In this document: in pieces, positions 51,861 to 61,000 of the stretch
How positions within the stretch are numbered: the first letter of the stretch is position 1
How the letters are laid out: each line of letters starts with the position of its first letter
Assembly (NCBI GenBank): GCA_021014325.1
Contig: CM037475.1
Coordinates: 3,441,001-3,505,000 of the forward strand
Length of the DNA: 64,000 bases
Reading direction: 5' to 3'
Source: Plazaster borealis
Taxonomy: Eukaryota; Echinodermata; Asteroidea; Forcipulatida; Labidiasteridae
Notes under the pieces: generated by a model
The model's input: only the letters and a program-made list of their open reading frames with translations
The model's database searches: none
What the model was told of the DNA's origin: nothing
Position numbers and translations under genes: made by a program

Positions 51861-51905
51861 GGCCTGACGTTTCGACCCTAGCAGAGTCTTTCTCAAAGGC
51901 TATTG
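51861..51905 (-). other. Hammerhead-like / Penelope-type terminal motif
   Basis: The minus strand reads AAAGACTCTGCTAGGGTCGAAACGTC, split here as AAAGACTCTGCTAGG and GTCGAAACGTC. GACTC-TGCTA-GGGTC can form a stem-loop followed by GAAAC, as in hammerhead ribozymes of Penelope-like elements. The CUGANGA box is degenerate. Confidence 0.35.
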
Positions 51906-52204
51906 GCAATTTTCACCAATGGATGTGGCATGTTCTAGCTACAGAGGGTAATATTTGCGTGGCACCCTCTCTTTCAAATCACCTCTGATGTTGGTTTTAT
52001 GCTGACTAATCGAATTTACATATGTGTACATATTGTTGTAGGCATTGCTATCTTTTTATCATCAATGATGTATTTATACAAGCTGTCAATTGGTTTGCAC
52101 AGTTCAATAATTCCTGTGTGCTGTGAGAAAACAAAGTTATGTCCAGAACGCACACGCCCTGCCATAGTGGAGTTGGTCAATATGCAAAACAGGGCAGGAA
52201 TGGT

Positions 52205-52508
52205 TGCCCTCAAAGTTTTAAAACTTACAAAACTTGAAAAAGATATCAGTTTTTATCCCCAAAAATTTGAAAGTGAGAAGCGTTTCTGTCAGAAACTTTT
52301 CTCAGATTGTGTATTCCAAGAATCCAATTGCAGATTATTCTTCCTGCGTGGACAGAACCGCTCCAGATTTTCAGCAATTATCTCAAAAATGTTACCACCT
52401 TTTGAAATGAATTTTTTACAGGTTAGTTTTATGGTATATATCTACAACTATACAGGATTGAAACAAACAGTGGGTTCCAATTACCAAACGTATACAATCC
52501 ATTTCAGA
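52205..52508 (+). mobile_element. Partial TTAA MITE, family 3
   Basis: TTTTATCCCCAAAAATTTGA to CCAAACGTATACAATCCATT follows family 3 with its left end missing. The 170-codon frame at 51999-52511 that runs through it is not coding. Confidence 0.6.
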
Positions 52509-52545
52509 TGAAGTAGCTGAATTTAGGAATTGGTATTCCTCTTAA

Positions 52546-52924
52546 AGACAATGGACACTATTGGTAATTGTCAAAGACCAGTCTTCTCACTTGGTGTATC
52601 TCAACATATGCATAAAATAACAAGCCTGTGAAAACTTGAGCTCAATTGGTCATCGAGGTTGCGAGATAACAATGAAAGAAAAAAACAACCTTGTCACACG
52701 GAGTTCTGTGCTTTCAGATGCAAGTTGATTTCGAGACCTCATCTAATTTTGAGGTCTCGAAATCAAATTCGTGGAAAATTACTTCTTTCTCGAAAACTAC
52801 TCCACTTCAGAGGGAGCCGTTTCTCACAATGTTTTATACTATCAACCGCTCCCCAATACTTGTTACCAAGTTAGGTTTTATGCTAATAAATATTTTGAGT
52901 AATTACCAATAGTGTCCACTGCCT
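52546..52924 (+). mobile_element. TTAA MITE, family 1 variant with GAGACCTC hairpin
   Basis: Flanked by TTAA (52542-52545, 52925-52928). The ends are AGACAATGGACACTATTGG and AATAGTGTCCACTGCCT, and the central hairpin is GATTTCGAGACCTC / GAGGTCTCGAAATC. Confidence 0.8.
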
Positions 52925-53508
52925 TTAAAACAGTTTAGATTTGTAGGGTGGAGGGAAACTTATAAGGAAAAACCCCAATAATTGGATGGAAAGTTGAAGG
53001 GAAAGCAGACAGGGGGTTCTGACAGGCATGCTGTGTATGGCATAAGTCCCAGGATCATTCAAACAAAATTATTATTACCACATGACGCATTTCTGAAGGT
53101 TTCGCATGATTGCTTACAGTTTTCGAAGAAGTTTATTTGCTCCATTGCAATTATAGAATGCTGTTATTGCTCTTTATAGTCAATAAGGGAACAATGGCGG
53201 GCATATTTCAGTTGAGATTTTTAACCCAAAATGCCGATACTGCATCAATAATGGAGTTATCGCAACGGATGTTTCTGTGCAACACATAGCTCCGCCGTGA
53301 CCATTGTTTTCTTAAACTCCACTTCCTGGGGAGTGTTTTTGGGGCAGAGATTTACATTGTATTTGTATCCTGAAGTTACATGTAGTCATGTTTTTTAATT
53401 TGTGGCTGTATAACAATGATCATTGCTGGTGTGTACATTGTTTGTATTTTAGCTGAAATCCATTATCTTAAATCCATTGAACTTGTTTTTTTCCTCGACT
53501 TGTTTTAA

Positions 53509-54201
53509 AGACAGGGTCATGGATTGATTATTGTCAATGTAATGTTGATTTATAGGCAAAGTTATAGAGAAAGATACAATAAAAGTCACATGTCAAAGCT
53601 GAGAAAGCAGCAAAAACCTGTCACAGTATTTTCACAAGAAAGTCGATTCCAACCATGGTAGAGAGGTGACAGCGGGTACCAACCCAACCTCGTCCCCAAG
53701 GTGTGTCGAGCAGTACGAGGTTGACCGCTCTCTCACCCTGGTATTGGATCATTTGCATATCCAAAGATTTTGGATACGTATGCAAATTAGAATAGTCTGG
53801 CTGTGAACATGGTGAATACTGAATGAGTACAACTTAACATGTTTACGTTAGACTTGTGTACACCAGTCGTTGTCCAATCAGGGTCCAAGTAAGGAGTTTC
53901 CCTCCCAGGGTTTACTATTGTAAACATGGTTGGAAATAAAGTAAACCATTGGGACGAGGCTGGGTACCAACCGCACCTGTGGCTGCAGCATTCGCGAACG
54001 GACATCAACCCTCAGAAATCAGAGAAAAGATTTATGCATGAATCGTTTCTCAGATTGAAATGTTTTTGGGTGAACAATTTTCCAAACCATATTACTTCAA
54101 AGGGAATCCTTTCTCAAAATAGTTTAGCTGCAGTACTCCTCACCCAGTACGTTTTTATGGTCATTATTTTGTTGAGTATTTACCAATCTATGACCCTACC
54201 G
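53509..54201 (+). mobile_element. TTAA MITE, family 4 (copy 2, with insertion)
   Basis: AGACAGGGTCATGGATTG at the left and CAATCTATGACCCTACCG at the right are inverted and flanked by TTAA (53505-53508, 54202-54205). About 240 bp near 53690-53930, between two GGTACCAACC blocks, is extra relative to the copy at 59426. Confidence 0.65.
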
Positions 54202-54449
54202 TTAACCTTTAAAAACAGACATGTTAAGTGGCTGTATGTTAGTCTTCAAGTTGCACAGAGTTAAACAACTAAAACTTTGTGAAATTGAACAAAAAATCCC
54301 ACATTAAGTCCAACAATTTTGCATCCACTTAATATTTCCAATTGTTTGGTTGTAATGTCTCTTGGATGGTTGAAAAGTTGAATGATGTGTAGTTTTACGT
54401 GTATTTGGTCTGGTGCACGAAGACATTACACATTTTAATCCAAAACTCA

Positions 54450-54600
54450 GGCCTGGAATTGAACAGAGGCCACGGAGGCCATGGCCTCTGTTGCCCCATG
54501 TCTTGGCCTTGGTGTCATTTCAGAAGCTTCCCATAAACATTAAGATTTTCCAATAGAAGTGCCCTATTGCAAACTCAAAGATGAAATTCCAGGCCTGAAA
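54450..54600. mobile_element. Palindromic CAGGCCTGGAATT element
   Basis: CAGGCCTGGAATT and AATTCCAGGCCTG are the two ends of a 150-bp element with GAGGCCATGGCCTC near its left end. A partial copy lies at 9720-9865. Confidence 0.65.
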
Positions 54601-54701
54601 ACTTTGCTGTGATAAGCCCTGACAAAAAAACACCGTCACCGCCATTCATGTTTTGCTCCCATCAATTTTAAAAGAAAACTTGTCGCTTTTTTCCCAAACA
54701 G

Positions 54702-54792
54702 GTTCTTGCATACCAGCCATGGAAATCTTCAAGGTAGCCATTCCCATTCACAAGATGATAGAGTAGAAGCCAACGCTAACACGACATGAACC
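54702..54792 (+). promoter_or_regulatory. 5' UTR part of exon with two upstream start codons
   Basis: The acceptor is ttcccaaacag. A 15-codon upstream frame runs 54719-54766, and a second upstream ATG at 54786 opens a frame that overlaps the main one and stops at 54926. The main ATG at 54793 has the strong context AACCATGG. Reinitiation or leaky scanning would be needed. Confidence 0.5.
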
Positions 54793-55055
54793 ATGGCAGA
54801 CCGGAAACGCAAACCACCCCGCACAAACTCAAATGTCCCACCTGCAGCTACACGCCCAGCCCGCCCCGCCCCGACCGGCATGCCCACTCGCACCCCACAG
54901 CCTCAATCCCTGTACGAACATGGTGACAGCTCCCACTACAGTCGTAGACCTAACAGCGACACCTCTATGGTGACTGCTGGACAGGACTTTCAGCAGCTGG
55001 ACCCTCGCTATGCACAGCAGATACAGCCGCAGCAGCAAGATGACATTCCATTCAG
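54793..55055 (+). CDS. Plus-strand TMC gene, coding exon 1
   Basis: The exon opens at AACCATGG and ends TTCAG|gtaggt in phase 2. It encodes 87 residues rich in Pro, Arg, Thr and Gln (SLYEHGDSSHYSRR, QQIQPQQQDDIPF). No domain is recognised. Confidence 0.8.
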
Positions 55056-58000
55056 GTAGGTTCTTCTCAAGCAATACAGGCCAGGCTAAATCACATAGAA
55101 TACAGAACATGATATCCAAAAGACGCAATGTTTCAAGTGATTTAGAATTACCCAGTCAGTTTCCCTTGTGGTTTATAACTCGATGCTTGCTTTTTGTGTA
55201 AAGTAAGTCAGGTGTTTTAGTTTAGATTAGGTGGCCATTTCAATCCATTCTGCCAGCAGTAAACGTTCTCAGCCTTCATATTTGCAGGGTCAATGTTCAA
55301 GATTCAAGACAAATATTTGCCAGGTTTTAAAAACTGATGAAATTTGTGTAATTGGTTCGGGGAAAGGTTTCATTCTGGATGGTCCAAACTGTACAGCGCC
55401 CTCTATGTCGCTAACATTATCTCTCTGGAAATTAATCGTAGACATTCCCCAAGAGGCTCTCCGATTCCAAATGGGAGAAATTCCCCACGGCCCAACGGCA
55501 GAGTGTCTCCCCGCCCCAGCACCCGGAACTCCCCACGTATAGGTGACAGACGATCAGCTCGCCTCGCTATGGGAGATGAAGGCGATAACGGTCTCTCCCT
55601 CGGTGATATCGAAATGGGAACCGGTAAGTTTGATTGGGTCAAGCCTTCAGGTACAATTCCAAACCAGTGATAGACTGGTCCCCTGTCTTTATCCGCAAGG
55701 ATAAAGACAGGCACTGGTCTTACAGGCCCAATGTATTCATTGGAGACAATGATTTCATTGGATAAACGTGGATAAACGTGCAGTGACGTAAGCTTTCCAT
55801 ATCTGTGTTATGATTGGTCCAAGGTACCTTGCAGGAAAATATTTGTAGTCTCGCGCCAGGAGTGTCAAGTCTGACAGACATGGCGCGTTATAAATGTTCA
55901 CTATTATTATGTAGTTTGTCAGCTTGCACTTTCGGTTGTCTGCATTGTGTGCATCTGTTTGTACATTGCATGTAATGTTGTTTTATTCACTATGTAATAT
56001 GTGTACATGTACGTGTGAATTGACTGCAAATCTGCATGTGAAATGGATGTGAAATCCAAAGGTATATCTGGCAGGATCCTGCCAGGCGCTCAAGGCAGGT
56101 ACCTGGCGTTATTCTCGAGCCTCGAAGTGTGACGTCTGATGTTCAGGCTAAACCAGTGAGATCTTGCAGGAAGAGGCCAGCACTATAAGTAGAGGGTGCT
56201 GTTTGCATAATCAGTCTCTTTCAGTTTCATTGCAGGTGTCCAGTAATGTTTACCAGTTAAAAGAGCATTGTTTTCACAAATGCATACCTGCCAACTGTTC
56301 TGATTTAATTGGAATTGTCCAGATTTTTTAAATTGCAGACCTCAACAAATCAGAAAAATCCTATTTCTGACAAGAGACAGAAATGAACAAGATCAAAAAG
56401 TTCTGGCAAACGAGGGGGCCATTTGCTTGCGACAGTAGATATTTTTTATGGGATACAGTGATTTTTGTACATTGTTCATTTGTATGTGTACATGTAAAAA
56501 GCTTAACTTGCACGACTTCTTGCGTCGCTATCTGTGGACGCGTAAAGCTGGTGTTCCTATTTCTGAGGTTTTAGTGTTGGCAGAGATGCGAATGGTCACT
56601 TTGCTTTAAAGCTATCAAGGGAAGCCACAATAATGGGGAACAAAAATTCCTACTGAAATTTAACTGTAATTGCCATATATTGCAAAGTTGCATTATTATT
56701 GATTGTGTTATTGTGGAGCCTTGTCTCGCCTGAACAAAATTTTCTTTGTGCCTGTAATAAATTTGACAGTTCAGTGGCTGATTTCACAAAGTGTTACGAT
56801 TGAAATCTGTGTATCAATCTTAATTGCTAAGCAAAGTGTGATGTCATAATGCAAATCACTAAGGTAATATTGACAACTCATCTAAAAAATGAATCTTAGT
56901 GCTTTCTGAAATCGAGCCCTGGAAATTAAAAGTCCTACAAATGTATATATTTGAAGCTTATTACTCATGTGTGAATGTTTGTTGGAAGGGTGACCTTCTC
57001 ACATCTACTTCTAAGGGTTCTTAGCAAGAATTCGGGTGGACGATATGTCCAGATCAGCTGTTGAGAAACAGCATGTCCAGAAGACACCCAAACCGCCCCT
57101 CCAGCTAACACCACATGTACCCAACCCCAAGGACAGGCCAGCTTGGCCACTACCATCCCATTATGCTGTGTGAAAACAGCTGTTTCTATGTACACAGTGT
57201 ATTATGATGTCAGTACCGGCCCCAAAATAAAACACAGCGTGGTACTGGAGTAGGATTACTCTATTGGTATGCTATGCCAATAGAACCTCTGTATTAAGGT
57301 TCATAGAATGGTTCAGTACTACTCTACGTGTACACACTTGCGGACTTTGACTGAAAGTTCAGAAAAACATGTTTAACAGCCCTGGAGTGTGAGATTTGTT
57401 GGTAGTGCCTGATCAAAATGGCGTCATTTGGATTGAAAACTAGGGCAGTCATCAGCCCCTCTTCCATGCACAGTAAGTTGCTCATCTGTAGTGCTTGATG
57501 ATCTAAACATGATGATGTCATATCAAAGAGTGGAAACCGGCTTGTACTGTATGTATACAGCACACCTTGTGTCGTACAATGCAATATGTTTGTACATAGC
57601 AAGTACGTGCTACCACTTACCACTGTTCAGTGTACATACAGTACACTGTTCAGTGTACATACAGTATGTATTCCCCTTTGTACAATGTACAAAGGGGATC
57701 GTTCCGGACTTCATGTGTGGGCCAAATTTCATAGAGCTGCTTAAGCAGAAAATATATACTCTGCTAAGAAAAACGAGCAGGATACCAGTCACAGATGGCA
57801 CATGTGACATGGTATTTTTGCGGGTAACCTTATATTGGGAAGCAAAATTGTTTTGTGTTTAGCTACTTTATGTGCTTAAGCAGCTCTATGAACAAAGGGT
57901 GTCCAGCTAAATTGTAAGTAGCACTCCACATTAAAGACGTCACTTTTGCTCCAAACACCCGGCTGTCAGACAGACATTCCACCACTTACCAATTACCCCC

Positions 58001-61000
58001 ATCATCAAAGCGCCAAACTGAACTAGTAGTAGTCAGTACTCGTGAGTAATAAAACTTGGACATGTACTCTTGTTTATGTTAGTGAGATTTGACACGCTTG
58101 TCTAAGATCCGGGTACTTAGCTTTTAGTTTTAGCAATAGCGCGGACTGCTATTGAAAACTAACGATTCTTTGTGTAAGAAACAGTGACATGTCCAAGTAT
58201 ACGCAATTCACATTATAGTGCGCCTCTACAGTTTGTCCAGGACAGGCCAGGTTTGAAGAGTATTATGGGAAAAAGATGACAAGGTTTCAACTGTTACAGG
58301 GTGTGGCTGCAAGACCCGGGCTGTTTAAGTTTGCTCCTGGTGTCTGCAAAGCAGCCAGGTCATATTACTGTAGTTATGGCTGTGCGCCATTGAGTTGCGT
58401 GCGTTTTTAAATTTAATATAATAATGGCTTCTTTTATAGCGCACATATCCGTCACTCAGTGACGCTCAAGGCGCTTTTAACGTTCATTATTTTCCTGCAA
58501 GGTATTGTGGAGCTACGTTTTTGAAGTACATGTATGAGACCAAGTCCTTTTCATAGCACCATGTAATGGTTTACAATATGCTACCGATCAAACCAGGAAC
58601 ACCGGGGCGAACCCCTTCTCTTTTCGATAAGTGCACTGGGTTCTTTTACGTGCATTACACAACACACGGGACCAACGGCTTAACGTCCCATCGGAAGGAC
58701 GAAGCATGTGGTTACGGTGTCTTGCTTAAGGACACAAGTGTCACGACTGGGATTCGAACCCACACTCTGCTGATCAGAAACACCAGAGCTTGAGTTCGGT
58801 GTTCTTATCCGCCACGACATGCCATAAATTTGTTTTCCACTGTTTTGGAGAATATGGCCTATCCAGGGTACATTATCATAGAGTTGCTTAGGCAGAAAAT
58901 ATTGCTTAACAGATTAATGCTAAGCAAAATAACCGGAATACCAGTCACATATTGTGTATGTGAGAAGGGATTTAGGCTGGTAACCCTCTTCTGCTAAGCA
59001 GATATATTTTGTGCTTAGCTACTTTTTGTGCTTAAGCAACTTTATGAAACTGGGCCCTGGAGAAACTGTAGAGGGCGCACTATATTGCAAATCACCCGTA
59101 TTCACAACAAGACAGCTGAAACCAGTCTTGACAATCTGGTTTACAACACTCTTCTTTTCTCTACAGTCAATCCTGCATTTATGGAGGCCGCGGCCAGTCC
59201 TACCCAGTCACCCAGCGAAGCACGTCGCCATTCCAGTGATTCCAGCGCCTCGTATCAGTCCAGTAACCCGGACGAAGATGAGATTATCGAAAGAGAGCTG
59301 ATCGCAGCCAATCTGCGAGATCCTACCTCGGTCATAGACATGCTTCCAAGTAGACGGCTAGGTATGTTGTGTAAAAACAAAAGTTCTTTTAAAGTGTGTT
59401 TCAACTTATATTCTTGTTTGTTTAAAGAGGTAGGGTCATAGATTGGTCTTTGTCAACTTAATGCTGATTTATAGGCAAAATGATAAAGATAAAATAAATT
59501 TCACATTTGAAAGTTTAAGCTGAATACAGTGTCTTCCTGCTGAGAAAACAGTTATGGTATTTTCTCAAGAATGTTGAATCCATCTGCGTTTAGCGAGTTG
59601 TCAGCGGGTACCAACCCTATCTCTGGCCGCAGCATTCGCAAATAGACACCAACCCTTAAAAATCTGAGAAACGCATCATGCATGAAACGTTTCTCAGATT
59701 CAAATGTTTTTGGGTGACAAAATATCCAAGCTATATTACTTCGAAAGGAATCAAAATAATTTACACTATCAACAGCTGCAGTGCCTCTCACCAAGTAAGT
59801 TTTTATGGTCATTCATGTTTGGAGTATTTACCAATCTATGACCCTGACCCTACGTTTAATTTTCTTAAATTTTTTCAATTATCTTTTTGTTTTTCTCACC
59901 TTGTACACCGTCTGCAAACACTGCTGCTTCCTGCAGACTTGTTATCAGTTTTCATTCTCTTGTTATCATAATATGTGTCTTGCACTATTTCAACTTATTT
60001 CACTGGAAGTGTGGACCAAATAATTGTTTTAATTTAAAGGCATCGTACACGTTTGGAAATTGTCAAAGACCAGTGTTCTCACTTGGTGTATCCCAACATA
60101 ATTTGGGCTCAATTGGTCATCGAAGTTGCAAGAAAATGATGAAAGAAAAAACACCCTTGTTGTACAAATTTGTGTGCTTTTAGATAGAATACTAAAAACT
60201 TCTTGCAAGAAGTTTTTATTATTTTATTGAGAAATTACCTCTTTCTCTAAAACTACGTTACTTCAGAGGGAGTCGTTTCTCACAATGTTTTATACTATCA
60301 ACAGCTCTCTGTTGGTCGTTACCAAGTCAGTTTTTATGCTAATATATATTTTGAGTAATTACCAAACGTGTACAGTGCCTTTAATCTGCAGTTGTTAAGG
60401 GCCTCATGTTTTGACCCTAGCAGAGTCTTTCTCAAAGGCTAAATGAAAACAAAACACAACACGACACATTACACACATACAAGTATAATGGTGTAACAGA
60501 TGCAATCAGACCATGGCATTGTCAATCAACCTCATATCTAAACTTCAACGAAGGAAACAATTAATTACATTTTGTCTTTGCATCTGTTGTACTTGTGTAT
60601 TGAGAAACTGAAACGGTCAAGTAGAAAACAAACAGTGAAAAGAGAGAAGCAGAATGCAGTCAGAAAAAGCAAGGGATGAACAATGACGAAGAGACAAAGG
60701 AGGGGGGGGGGGGTTTGTGGAGAGCAAGGGGCTGGTTTAACCAAACAAAATAAAAGGTTGGAAGAGGGACAAATAAGTAATTGTGCATTCCTTGCTCTTC
60801 TGACTGCAATCTGCCTCTCTCGTTCACTTCGTTCCACTTGATTGCTTCTGTCACACCAGTATACTTGTATTTCTGTGTTGTGTTGTCTTTTAGCCTTTGA
60901 GAAAGACTCTGCTAGGGTCGAAACATGAGGTCATTAAAAAAAAATTGCATTTATACCTTAGGTCCTTTTGGTTGGTAAGCACATTGCAACAGCTAGTTCT

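Noticed and set aside
51999..52511. 170-codon open frame on the plus strand
   Set aside because: Its second half is a family-3 MITE fragment, and no protein features or splice context support it.
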